Source: Peronospora farinosa
Taxonomy: Eukaryota; Oomycota; Peronosporomycetes; Peronosporales; Peronosporaceae
DNA: 64,000 nucleotides
Assembly: GCA_947646735.1 (NCBI GenBank)
Contig: CANTFK010000347.1
Coordinates: forward strand, 1-64,000
Direction of reading: 5' to 3'
In this document: positions 54,701 to 64,000 of the stretch, piece by piece
How the letters are laid out: each line of letters starts with the position of its first letter
Position numbering within the stretch: the first letter of the stretch is position 1
The notes under the pieces: generated by a model
What the model saw: only the letters and a program-made list of their open reading frames with translations
Told to the model about the DNA's origin: nothing
Database searches by the model: none
Position numbers and translations under genes: made by a program

Positions 54701-56060
54701 ATCAGCGATAATAAAGTTCACGGGACGTCACGGTGACGAAGGCCTTCTGAAGATGCTAGAAGCTTTGGTAATGGCTAATGCCCGAGAAGATATTCAGAAC
54801 GAATTGAATTCTGCACTGATGGCTTCTTGGAAAAGTCGGAAAAAATCTGCGCATGACGCCTTCATTCTGCTGAAGCTGGACCAGCAAGCTGACCACGAGC
54901 TTTACATCAAACGGCTTACACTGTGGGCCGAGTATATGAAAGATGCTAAGCTTGACATGAAAGCAGTGATAGCTGGTTTCGATGACATTACCAGTCTGAA
55001 ACTTATTGATGATTTGAAAGAGATCAAGGGCTTCAAAGAGGTTGTGGAGTCATTACAAGATTCTCTGGTAAAATCTTGGGCTAATACGAAACCTGAGGAC
55101 GTCGTTGCTATGCTGCTTCATGGTAGCAAACCAAACTTTAACACATTGGCCAAGTATGTGGTAGAAGCATCCGATCCGATTCAAGTTGCCAAACTATTGT
55201 TAGCGAAGTTCTCGGAACGTCCCGATGATGAAGGCCTTGTGGAGTTGTTTGACGCTTTTGCAAAGGCTCAAGTTGGAGAAGATATCCAGAACGAATTGAA
55301 GTCTGCACTGATGGCTTCTTGGCAAAGCAAAAAAATGCCTGCGCTTAACGCCTTCAAGCTGCTGAAGCTGGACCAGAAGACTGACCACGAGCTTTACATC
55401 AAACGGCTTACACTGTGGGCCGAGTATATGAAAGATGCTAAGCTTGACATGAAAGCAGTGATAGCTGGTTTCGATGACAATACCAGTCTGAAGATTATTG
55501 ATGATTTGAAAGAGATCAAGAGCACTGAAGAGGTTGTGGAGTCATCACAGGATACTCGGGTAAAATCTTGGGCTGATTCGAAACCTGAGGACGTCGTTAC
55601 TATGTTGCAACCTGATAGCAAACCAAACTTTGACACATTGGCCAAGTATGTGGAAGAGGCATCCGATCCGATTCAAGTTGCCAAACCATTGATAGCGAAG
55701 TTCTCGGAGATAACCGATGATGCAGGCCTTGTGGAGATGTTTAACGCTTTTGCAAAGGCTCGAGTTGGAGAAGATATCCAGAACGAATTGAAGTCTGCAC
55801 TGATGGCTTCTTGGCAAAGGAAAAAAATATCTGCGCTTGAGGTCTTCAAGCTGCTGAAGCTGGAACAGAAGACTGACCACAAGCTTTACGACAACCTGCT
55901 TACAATGTGGGTCCAGTATGTGAAAAAATCCACGGGGGATTATTCTGACATAAATATGGGAGTGGCGATAAATGGTTCCAATCTCGACGTCCGTGTGATG
56001 ATTCTTGGCCATTTGAGACATATTACGGGCACTGCAGTCGTTGTGAAAAACTTAGAGAAA
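51224..56060 (+). repeat. 492-bp tandem repeat array, about ten units
   Basis: Period 492 bp, shown by the recurring ATGTGGCACGATCAACCGAC (52204, 52696, 53188, 53680, 54172, 54664) and its variants at 51716, 55156 and 55648. The DNA of the inner units differs at only a few positions each, including synonymous sites. Coding throughout. Confidence 0.97.
51720..52203 (+). pseudogene. Frame-disrupted effector repeat unit
   Basis: One full repeat unit that aligns end to end with its neighbours but carries several one- or two-base deletions: at its start (about 51715-51722), at about 51804, twice at about 51826-51833, and at about 52191. Together they shift the frame and create stops. The middle of the unit (51853-52190) is still open. 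Neighbouring units on both sides are intact, so either this unit is poorly assembled or the gene is newly broken. Confidence 0.8.
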
Positions 56061-56540
56061 ACGCTGGTGGCACAACTTCAGAAACGCAAAGGTGCGTTCA
56101 AAGAGGTGGTGTGTCAAGTATTCAGGGATTTGAAACTTGACAAAGATCTTAACAATCTTCTTCACGAGCCGAACCTGATGCTTTTCAATTCGTTTGCGGA
56201 AAAGTTCAAACCTACACCGACAAAGGAAGTGCTGATTACAGCAGCCAGGAATGTTTTTCTTGATAAAGAAGTGCTTATAGGCGAAATGCTTGAATTCGAG
56301 TGGAGAAAGAAAGATATTGCAACGGCCTCCGAGTGGAGGAAGAAAGATATTGCAACGGCCTCCGAGTGGAGGAAGAAAGATATTGCAACGGCCTCCGAGT
56401 TGCGTCTCGAGCTGTTTCGACAATGGTATCAGACAAAACGCGGGCTTGAACCGAAAGACTCAATGTCAAAGGATCTTAAGTCGGATTACGAGGGGGTTAT
56501 TGCAGACCCGGCAATCTTTAATAGACTCAAGAACAAGTAA
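52204..56540 (+). CDS. Giant LWY-repeat effector, main repeat array and C-terminus
   Basis: An open frame of about 1,444 codons in phase with the repeat array. Eight units begin at 52204, 52696, 53188, 53680, 54172, 54664, 55156 and 55648, exactly 492 bp (164 residues) apart. Each unit has two Trp-centred modules: ...SALMASWKSRKKSAHDAFIL then LWAEYM, and ...LVKSWANTKPEDVVTMLLHG then MWLKYV, typical of LWY repeats with about 80-90 residues per module. Units 52204-55155 are nearly identical; the last two diverge at their starts (ASDPIQVAKLLLAKFSERPD). The C-terminus leaves the repeat (VNKNLEKTL-type helices, then three EWRKKDIATAS copies) and ends DPAIFNRLKNK. Most likely the 3' part of the gene starting at 50877; translation from an internal ATG would lack a signal peptide. 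Phytophthora PSR2 is a known tandem LWY effector that recruits host PP2A; the same role here is only a hypothesis. Confidence 0.85.
56298..56400 (+). repeat. 33-bp coding repeat, three copies
   Basis: GAGTGGAGRAAGAAAGATAT followed by TGCAACGGCCTCC is repeated three times in frame, giving EWRKKDIATAS x3. Only one G/A difference separates the copies, so the triplication is recent. Confidence 0.95.
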
Positions 56541-57121
56541 GCTGCCACACGCCTCGACAAGCTGTTCCGGAGCTTTATATAGCTGGTAATAATACATCTT
56601 GTTTCTTCTTGTACCGTTTGAATCTTGCAGAACTTAGAGTGGAACATTTGATAGAAAGCAAGATGAAAGGAGGAGGCCATTGTCGGCATAGGTGGCTCTG
56701 GAGACCCTGCGATTGGTCATATACATAGCTACAGACATGGCAAAGTTTATAAGGGGCTGCGGAACGACGCGTCGGACGAATTGTAGCCAGTAGTAGTAGA
56801 AAAGAGAATCGCAATAAGATAGAAGGGAATACTTCTCCGTTTGGGTGCTAGAGAGGTCGGTAAAAAGAGATGAAAATGTTCAATCAAAAGAGGAAAATTA
56901 GACACGTCAGATGAGATAGTTCACATGTATAAACAACGTATAGATCACGAGATATTACCTAGTAAACGATCATGTTGACCAGCGCAACATCTTGTTCAAT
57001 CCAGCGCCTATTGAAAAATGCGATGACGAGAAAGCGTCATTTTTCTTCCAATCCCGCCGTCTTATCGGTACTATTACCGGTATACTACAGAGCCTGACGA
57101 CACCGGTAATCCAACCGGTAA
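56541..57121. other. 3' flank of effector and 3' flank of MARVEL-like gene B
   Basis: Convergent intergenic region of 580 bp with no gene. Near 57065-57120 the motif ACCGGTA is repeated four times, partly as palindromes (TACCGGTA). Confidence 0.45.
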
Positions 57122-57691
57122 TTACACTGCAGTAGCGACTGGTGTATTCTCTTCTTGGTAGGCATTCTCGTGCCCAGGACGACCTTCACTCTGTTGCTGA
57201 TCTCGAGTGTTCGCTGTATTCTTGCGTTTGCCAAGCATTAGAATACCCAAGAACGCGAGTGCCGAGAGAAACGACATGGCCAATGCAAAATACAGTTCAC
57301 CACAATTAACAAAACGTTCAAAACGTCCATGACACTGTCGCGTCACATTTGATAGTAGCAGTACGATCGTAGCCACCGTGAGACACACCAAGATTACAAA
57401 ATCCATTAGTCGTTCCGAGTAGTGTGGGTGGTACACACACAATCGCAACCATTCGACAAAAATCAAAAACACCAGTGCATAAATGAACGCGATAAAGTTG
57501 ATGATTCGTGCAAAACTGAGAGCACTGCTATCAATAATCACAGGGACAGTTCCACCCCTTGCAGAACTTTGCTGCGTCTTTCCAGCTGTTCGGAGCAAAA
57601 CATATGCTATCAGGGAACTGCAAAATTGAAGAAACCGGAGGAGCACGCGGGTCCAGACGAGACAGATTCGACGTGAACACCGTCTTCCCAT
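57122..57691 (-). CDS. Four-TM MARVEL-like membrane protein (copy B)
   Basis: Single exon, about 189 residues from ATG 57691 (MGRRCSRRICLVWTRVLLRF); the frame is open further upstream, but the preceding residues are hydrophilic and the basic MGRRCSRR start suits a cytosolic N-terminus. TM segments: about 15-33 (LLRFLQFCSSLIAYVLLRT), 60-80 (NFIAFIYALVFLIFVEWLRL), 92-110 (MDFVILVCLTVATIVLLLS) and 128-150 (ELYFALAMSFLSALAFLGIL), with a C...C loop (QCHGRFERFVNC) before TM4. The tail is Gln/Asn-rich. The layout matches the gene at 27597-28154. A fragment of it lies at 47973-48090. Function unknown. Confidence 0.7.
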   Translation of the reverse strand: MGRRCSRRICLVWTRVLLRFLQFCSSLIAYVLLRTAGKTQQSSARGGTVPVIIDSSALSFARIINFIAFIYALVFLIFVEWLRLCVYHPHYSERLMDFVILVCLTVATIVLLLSNVTRQCHGRFERFVNCGELYFALAMSFLSALAFLGILMLGKRKNTANTRDQQQSEGRPGHENAYQEENTPVATAV

Positions 57692-58165
57692 TGATGGAGT
57701 AATAAAGTGAACAAGACAATCTTTAGAAATAATGTACTGGTGGTTCAAATGGGGTTTGAGACCTGGGAAGGGCAGCATTGCAACTGTCGGGAAAATAACA
57801 AGCCGTATTCACGGTAATTCCTCAGTTTTTACGCTGAAAGAGATTGGAAGGAGTCAAAATGTCTCTCCACAATCACCGCTTCGCACGTGTAAGAATTGGA
57901 AGAAAAGCTGTCTAACTTGCTTTGATTTTTGTATCACCACTTTCGTAAATATGTTAATACAGTTAGGTGTCGACCGTGCAGTTTACAACGTTGACGTAGC
58001 TTTCTCAGTACCCGCTTGATGTGATGGCAGTTGACACAGCTTCTTAACGCAATTTCCTCGATCTCCGAGAGAACTCACAACCTGCTTACCTGCTTGTTCA
58101 TTTCAACTCACAACGCAATTTGCCTCCGATATCTAAACCAGCTCCCACACAGTACTGCTAAGACC
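57692..58165. other. Divergent intergenic region
   Basis: 474 bp between MARVEL-like gene B (minus) and the secreted Gly/Trp-rich gene (plus); must hold both promoters. No motif singled out. Confidence 0.45.
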
Positions 58166-58459
58166 ATGAAGTTCACAGCTTTCGCCGTCGCTGCTGCACT
58201 CGCTGCCACGATCTTAACCGTCGTTACTGCTGACAAGCCTGCGCTACGAGCTCTTACCGACGCCACCGCGACCGACGCCACCGCAACTGAAGCTATGCAG
58301 CCCACTGCAGATGAGCTGAACGAGGATGACGACCAAAAGGAAATGGATTGGGAACATCGTGGCTGGGGACCCGGCGGTTGGGGCCACGGCGGCTGGGGCC
58401 ACGGCGGCTGGGGCCACGGCGGCTGGGGTGGCTGGGGACGCCGTGGCTGGGGATGGTAA
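58166..58459 (+). CDS. Secreted Gly/Trp/His-rich repeat protein
   Basis: 97 residues from ATG 58166. Residues 1-22 (MKFTAFAVAAALAATILTVV) with a following TA are a signal peptide. The middle has a small repeat TDATATDATATEA and a very acidic block (DELNEDDDQKEMDWEH). The C-terminal third is built of GW/GH repeats: four copies of GWGHG or GWGPG followed by GWGGWGRRGWGW. Such proteins are secreted, often wall-associated, and may bind metal through His/Trp; related Gly-Trp-rich secreted proteins are known from Phytophthora. The segment ALRALTD after the signal peptide followed by the acidic block faintly resembles an RxLR-EER layout but lacks the exact motif. Confidence 0.75.
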   Translation: MKFTAFAVAAALAATILTVVTADKPALRALTDATATDATATEAMQPTADELNEDDDQKEMDWEHRGWGPGGWGHGGWGHGGWGHGGWGGWGRRGWGW

Positions 58460-59230
58460 GCGCTGCCAACAGCGGGAGGAGCTCAACTCTTCCCTGATTA
58501 CACGAAAACAGTATGCTGGAAAGCTTTCGTTCGTCGTCAATTACATTCTACTGCTCTTGGCTATTGACTCGCCTATGCCGTCTATTCAAGCTAAGTAGTT
58601 GCTAGTTGCTATAACGATTGAAATCAAATCGAACGTTTGATGTCACTTGATATTTGATTCTCCTTGTAATCTTCAACAATTTTGTCTGCTTCGGCCATGA
58701 CGGGTTTTGTCAATTGCAGTGATAATGCAACAGGTGTATCACCCGATTATCGACAGAATGATATTTATTGACGACGGCAATCCATCATCACACCACACGG
58801 AGATACGACAAGATCGTAGTATATAGCATGGTGAAAAACCATGAATGAATCGAACGCTACGTGGTGATCCAAGAGGCAAACGGCTGTTTTACGCATTTAT
58901 CATACACATTACCAAAAGTTTGCCCTGGTGTGGGTGTTCATGTCAATATAAAGACAAACACTAATCCTCGACACCAAACCGAAATACCGTCGTCATTAGT
59001 ACTGTACCATTATTACATTGACGTTAGTGGGCGAGGACATTCAGTACAACAAATTTTCAATTCTGTCCCCAAATTCATGTCCCTTTTGATTGCTATTGTG
59101 TTTTTTTAAATCAAAATTTCACTACAAAATCTAGATCGTACTTAACCAAACTATCGTTGTTTCCTACAGCGACAAAAAACTATCCGGACGTGTATACTTG
59201 TGTATGTCAGCATAAAACCCAAAGTTGGCG
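58460..59230. other. Intergenic region
   Basis: About 770 bp between the secreted protein gene and the SUMO protease gene. It should contain the terminator of the former and promoter of the latter. No further gene supported. Confidence 0.4.
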
Positions 59231-62200
59231 ATGGCAGACCATCGTGAACGTCATCGACGCTTTGGAGCACGTCGTCAACCGTCCGCCGCGTCCAACCACC
59301 GCTATTACAAAAGCTCTGGGATCTCCCATTATTCACACACACTCGAGCTTTCCACGGGTCTCTCTGATCGCTCCGTCGTTAGCCCCACGTAAGTCTATTT
59401 ATCCGGTTATTTTTGTCTACTTTGAATATAAATTCTCACAGTTTTTTATATTTTTATTGTCAAAAAACAGATCAAGACCTGTCTATAATTACAACAACAG
59501 CTGGCAGGACAAGCATAGACAGGACTTTGATTTTAGCCGAGATCGACCCAAGGAAGAAGGATATTATCCACCCAAGTATACGTCCAATAAACCCAAAGCC
59601 AGTGGTCAAGGAATTAGTATTCCCGGGTCCTCTATCGTTACTGCCACACCAGACAGTGTCCTTGTCAAAGTATAAAAAAACCCACATTTTCAAGAGTTAA
59701 AAAACCCATGACTTATTAGACATGTGTGTTTTTTCATGATTATGTAGGGTTTTATTCCACCCAAGCAACAAACTGACTTTTTGTCGAATCTGACCAAGAA
59801 AAATACCAGGACAAATCGAGGACCTGGTTTAAAATCAAAAATGCTCGCATATTCGTCATTGGAAGCGGCCAGTGGGGCAATTTCAATAAAAAATGACGAG
59901 TTTAATCCACTTCAAGGATCAAGTGGATGGGTGAATATGAAAGTACAAGAGCCAGTGTCTATTCCACGGGATGCGCTGGCACCGGCTGAAAAAAAGAGAG
60001 AAAAAGCTGCAAAACTTGCACGCAAAAAGTCATTTCCAGTGGTAACTCCCTATGCGTTACGAGATCGGAGCAAACCGACGTTATTTTCTAAGTTTTCGAC
60101 CATTGCAACGCAGTCTTTTGACGTGAGATATCGACAAGTGGCGAGATTGGGGAAACGGAAGATGAACAGTGAAGGGTCAGCAGCAAAACCAATTGCATTG
60201 GACTCGGACTCGGACTCGGACACGGAAGCTGAAGCTGAAGCTGAGGAAAAAGTGCAGTCTGACAGTGCTAGCAACAGTATGACTATTGTCGACGAAGTTA
60301 TGAACGATACGAGAAACTATACAGTGGAAGAGAAATTGGAAGAGAAAGAGGCTGTAGTCGACTGGGATGACGTTGCGTTACATGCAAATGCACGGATGAT
60401 CAATGGTGACGTGATGATTGGGCTTTTCCAGTGCATTGTCGACCTCTTTTTTCAGGCTGATCGGATATACATGGGAAATATTCGAGGAAAATACGAAATT
60501 TGGCCCTTCAAGCAGTTTTACTTGCTGGAATATAAACACCTGCAGGATGTTAGGTATGTACCGATATGGTACGTCTATGATGCTGCGATGTCAACGCCAG
60601 TGCTGAACGACTCATGTATGTTTGCAGAGTGTACAGTGCCACTAGTGAGGTTGACGTAAGTGCAGAAGTCGAAGTTCGTGAGATCAATTGCAGGAGACAC
60701 TTGCTGGAAGAAGTATCGTTTATAGCCTTTAAAGTGCCGATGCCAGAGGCAACTGATCAAGCTGCGGTGAAAACCTTCTATGATCCTTCGAGTCCCGGTA
60801 CGTGGGAGTACTTTGGTCACAAACCAGATGATCAAGTGTAAACGTTGACACTAATTAGACGCGTTGATTATCATGAATAATCGTAGATGTCTCCAAAGGG
60901 TTCATGGTCCTTCTTCAATTGGAGGACGCTTCGGGCGATAGTCTGGGCGATATTACAAATATCATAGGAGAACATGCCGACGTACAACTAATGTACTGTG
61001 CAACCGGGTTTTTGCTAAGAGAACTCAGCGGTCTCACTTTCTTTTCGTGTTTATGCTGCAGAGATGACAAGGAGCAAGCAATGGAGCACCTCCAAGCTTT
61101 AATGAAAGATCCGTTTGATTATAAATTAAGTCGGCGCACTCGACGGCGAAAGAGCGACGCTGCGAGGGACACGTATGTATTGACTGGTAGTGCTTTTTGC
61201 TTCAAATAGAGTAAAGCTGAGCTGTGTAATGTCATGCTGCGTTTGTATAGCGCATCAGAATCAGACGAAGAGGATAATTGCGGTGACATCACCGTGCTAA
61301 CATACCCGCCGCCACCCTGCACGAATGATATTGTCACAATCGTTCGGCACGACGTATCGCGACTGAAGCCCAGGCGGTACCTGAACGATAACATCATTGA
61401 CTATTATTTTAAGTAAGTGGGCTTCGATAACAAACTGGTGGCCAACATTGACACTGTATTTGATGTGCTCCCACAGGCGCATGATACTACAGACCTTTCA
61501 AAACAATAAACTTGTTCAAGAAAAGGTGCTCTTCTTGAGCTCGCACTTCTACTCCCGGCTACGAGCCGGAATGGGCTCTACCACAAGTGAACGTATGGAG
61601 GCCGGGTACAAGAATGTGTCGACATGGCTTGCACGGTCTAACTTATTCAGCCGCTCGATCATATTTATTCCAATCAATAAGGAGTAAGTCGGGTCTTGTG
61701 GCTCACTTATCGAGCATGTGCGTGCTAATCAAACTCTTTTTTTTTCTTTTTGTCTTCTAGTTTTCATTGGAGTCTTGCCGTCATCGTGAACCCTGGTGTC
61801 GCAGGAACTGACCCCAGAGATGAGGTATGTCAGTACGAGGCAGCGCTCTACTGAGGTTTTGCTCGACTCAGTAATGTATTGTGGCACGTGGTAACTTTTG
61901 GTTTACACAGGAAGCCTTCTCATGTATCGCGGTGCTGGATCCACTTGGATCATATCATCGCAAAGCAGCTATCATTCGCAATTTAAGAGCGTAGGTACTG
62001 TCATTGTGCTTGATGAATTGACTGTTGACCTCATTGCGTTTACTTTTGGTGATGATGCGGTAGATTTTTGCGAATGCAGTGGGAAAAAAACTTGCAAGAA
62101 GAATATTTTAGCGACATTAAAGCAGCCTCGGTGTCGGAGTATGAAGTAGATCGCGTGCTGACCTTGAATGTAGATACCCCACTTCAGGAGAACAGCTACG

Positions 62201-62448
62201 ATTGTGGTGCTTACGTGCTGAAGTTTGCTGAGGTGATTCTGAAGAACTGTTTGGATCTCGGTCTGCTGGCTCAAAATAATGGAGTGATCAGCAAGGACGT
62301 GACGGATAATCATCTTGAGGCCTTGATCACATCTACTGCATTCTCGGCTGAGGATATCACCGTTACAAGACAACAAATTCAGCATTATATTGAAGTCGAT
62401 GCAATTGAGTACCAGATGCGAAAGAAGGAGAAGGTGTCCAAGACATAA
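59231..62448 (+). CDS. SUMO-specific cysteine protease (Ulp1/SENP family, SENP6/7-like)
   Basis: Eleven exons fit by splice sites and phase: 59231-59388, 59471-59669, 59748-60553, 60628-60797, 60887-60992, 61062-61172, 61251-61412, 61477-61683, 61761-61824, 61911-61990, 62064-62448. They sum to 2,448 bp, a multiple of three, encoding 815 residues. The N-terminal half is basic/Arg-rich, then has an SDSDSDTEAEAEAEE tract. The catalytic domain is in the last five exons: SRLKPRRYLNDNIIDYYFK, FYSRLRAG, IIFIPINKDFHWSLAVIV (catalytic His), IAVLDPLGSYH (catalytic Asp) and LQENSYDCGAYVLKFAE (oxyanion Gln and catalytic Cys). The enzyme removes SUMO or edits poly-SUMO chains, usually in the nucleus. The triad is complete. 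The insert between the RLKP box and the His resembles SENP6/7 rather than Ulp1. Confidence 0.88.
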
Positions 62449-62743
62449 CTACGGTCTCATTACCAAAGCAGTAGTCGTCATCGATGGGTTTAGTAACATA
62501 ATTTTGCTTGCATCAACTTTTTGCCTCTTCCATCGTAACTAGAAGAAGCCCAGTACGACGAGCATCTCGAAGACGACATAGTTGCATCTCGAACCTCACC
62601 TTGTCAAACTGTTGATCTCATTGACACTGTCTTCTACAGCAATTCCTCCTTCTAAGAGAGCGTCTTGCAGGGCGTTTCTACTACACATTAAACACTAGAC
62701 AGACTAAAAAAAACATCATCCTTTGCATCCCTTCTCCATACAA
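62449..62743. other. Convergent 3' region
   Basis: 295 bp between the SUMO protease (plus) and the RWP-RK gene (minus). No gene. Confidence 0.4.
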
Positions 62744-63610
62744 TCAGCATAGAATCGACTGAAGTGACATGGGTAAACTCGCTCGACGCGTATTGAGACG
62801 CCTGGACCCACTCTTTGGCATCCAATCTTGTTGTCTCGGCATCGTCTTTACTGATAAAACATCAGTAGAACCTGAAACTTTGTCTTCATTATCCGACATT
62901 GCAGCTCGTGTCTTTAATCTGCGACTTTTGGCTCGATTGCCACGCTTGTTCGTCTCTTCAGTAGCAGGCGAAGCCAATCGTCCGGCCAAGATGCCTTTAG
63001 CTGCTGCATTAGGGTCTTGTATGATACACTCGAGTGTGTACTCAAAGGCCATAATCTTCTTGGCAACATAATCTTTGTTTGTGCCTTTAGCTGAATCCAA
63101 AGACTCGCGTAACATGTCGATACTCTTTTCCAAGCTACGAATCTGACGATGTGGCCAGCGTTGAATCCCATGATGTCGACAGATTTTCTTGAGTAATGTC
63201 ACACAAATTCCAAATTTCTGGGCGACGGCAGCAATGGGCATATTAAAACACTTGCGCAAGTCTTCAAGGTGGACAACGGGACCGTAACGTTTATTGACGC
63301 TTCGAGGTGTCATGGATAGAAGGGGTTGAAAAGGAGAAGAAGAAGAAGATGGTAATACTTTATCAGTCATGGGAGATGATACACGAAAAGTATCCAAGTT
63401 GAAGTTGTCGACAAGGTTGGTACTGCCAGGTGGAAAAGAAGAGACAGATGGCAGAGACAAGTTGACGGATAAGTTCGTCATCTTGTGGTAATAAGTCGCT
63501 GCTTGGGGTATGACGACGTTGTCAGGGCGATTGCCTCGTTTGAGTGACATGAGGATCTCACCCATGAGCATGTCGTCAAGATTGAGGGATGTTTGGGTAT
63601 TAGTGGTCAT
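62744..63610 (-). CDS. RWP-RK domain transcription factor
   Basis: Single exon, 288 residues from ATG 63610 (MTTNTQTSLNLDDMLMGEIL). A Ser/Pro-rich N-terminal third is followed at about residues 110-160 by the RWP-RK domain: LEDLRKCFNMPIAAVAQKFG, ICVTLLKKICRHHGIQRWPH, RQIRSLEKSI. It contains the RWPHRQ variant of the RWPxRK motif, usual in oomycete members. A helical segment follows (YVAKKIMAFEYTLECIIQDP). RWP-RK proteins bind DNA; plant members govern nitrate response and gametogenesis, and oomycetes carry an expanded set of unassigned roles. The C-terminus is basic (KRGNRAKSRRLKTR), a possible nuclear signal. Confidence 0.92.
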   Translation of the reverse strand: MTTNTQTSLNLDDMLMGEILMSLKRGNRPDNVVIPQAATYYHKMTNLSVNLSLPSVSSFPPGSTNLVDNFNLDTFRVSSPMTDKVLPSSSSSPFQPLLSMTPRSVNKRYGPVVHLEDLRKCFNMPIAAVAQKFGICVTLLKKICRHHGIQRWPHRQIRSLEKSIDMLRESLDSAKGTNKDYVAKKIMAFEYTLECIIQDPNAAAKGILAGRLASPATEETNKRGNRAKSRRLKTRAAMSDNEDKVSGSTDVLSVKTMPRQQDWMPKSGSRRLNTRRASLPMSLQSILC

Positions 63611-64000
63611 GATAAATTTGATGACTGTTGGTGCACACGGCAGATGGTGTAATGACTGTCTGTCTCTGCGGCCATTGTGGCGACAGTCAAGTGAGAAGCA
63701 TCTGCCAAGTTTGATTGCGTTTCATTATGACAAGACGCTAATATTTTAACACCTGTTACAATTAATACCGACGACGCTATGTGCACATTGAATCATGTTC
63801 TATACAAATTCAAAGTCAACAGACCTTTGAAATCGGATAGTGAAAGGTTGAAGCGACCACCCCATCCCTTCGCATCGGAAGATTCAGAACGTTAGCGGTA
63901 CTTCGTGGAATTCTACAGATGGTTAGTCAGGTGACCACTGAGCACCACTGACCAGTGGCATGAATGATCAAGATACAAACTTATTTGACAGCTGCGCTAC
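63611..64000. promoter_or_regulatory. Upstream region of the RWP-RK gene
   Basis: The last 390 bp of the window lie 5' of the RWP-RK start codon and should contain its promoter. No other gene is seen before the window ends. Confidence 0.4.

Noticed and set aside
55200..56021. Minus-strand open frames opposite the effector repeats
   Set aside because: They repeat with the array and vary with codon choice on the plus strand; shadows of the coding strand.
51224..56060. CRISPR-like or satellite array
   Set aside because: The 492-bp units are coding in frame with protein-level structure; eukaryotic genome; no spacer-repeat pattern.
60614..60841. SUMO protease exon 4 extended to 60835
   Set aside because: That donor breaks the phase with the next exon; the GTACGT donor at 60798 keeps the frame and makes the total coding length a multiple of three.

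Overview
The window is nuclear DNA of a filamentous oomycete, most likely a downy mildew or close Phytophthora relative (Peronosporaceae). The evidence is: intron-poor genes with short 60-140 bp GT-AG introns; compact alternating-strand housekeeping genes; typical oomycete Ty1/copia, Ty3/gypsy and LINE relics; and a very large secreted repeat protein of the WY/LWY type that defines RxLR-class effectors. The species cannot be fixed from the sequence alone.

Layout. 1-6.0 kb holds two decayed minus-strand copia elements; the first has a half-tRNA-iMet primer site. 6.1-16.7 kb is a dense housekeeping block: LAMTOR3-like Ragulator subunit, EXS/XPR1-like phosphate transporter, inositol monophosphatase, syntaxin-5/Sed5, a HIG1-domain protein, ATP synthase subunit d, a twin-CX9C protein, a small unknown gene, ubiquitin-L40 fusion and RACK1. 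16.8-19.4 kb is a tandem duplication of a small secreted protein gene. 20.9-28.2 kb holds a broken Cys-cluster gene, an LRR protein, a small membrane protein, a LINE relic, a single-pass membrane protein and a four-TM MARVEL-like gene. 28.2-50.7 kb is a transposon-rich island: an LTR fragment, three gypsy elements (one inserted into another), two minisatellites, a solo LTR with clean 5-bp target duplication, a 298-bp insert of apparent mitochondrial DNA carrying half a tRNA-Asn, a start-less effector fragment joined to a piece of a MARVEL gene, and a LINE 3' end. 50.9-56.5 kb is the giant effector locus, with about ten tandem 492-bp repeats. 57.1-63.6 kb returns to ordinary genes: a second MARVEL-like protein, a secreted Gly/Trp/His-rich protein, an 11-exon SUMO protease (Ulp1/SENP) and an RWP-RK transcription factor.

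The arrangement fits the known 'two-speed' pattern: conserved genes in compact blocks, secreted and effector genes in or beside repeats. The most notable item is the roughly 1,880-codon LWY effector array. Its repeats are nearly identical at DNA level, and all reading-frame damage is confined to a single repeat unit, which raises the question of assembly error versus recent loss. Many small genes here are split into short exons; these were rebuilt from splice sites and reading-phase consistency.
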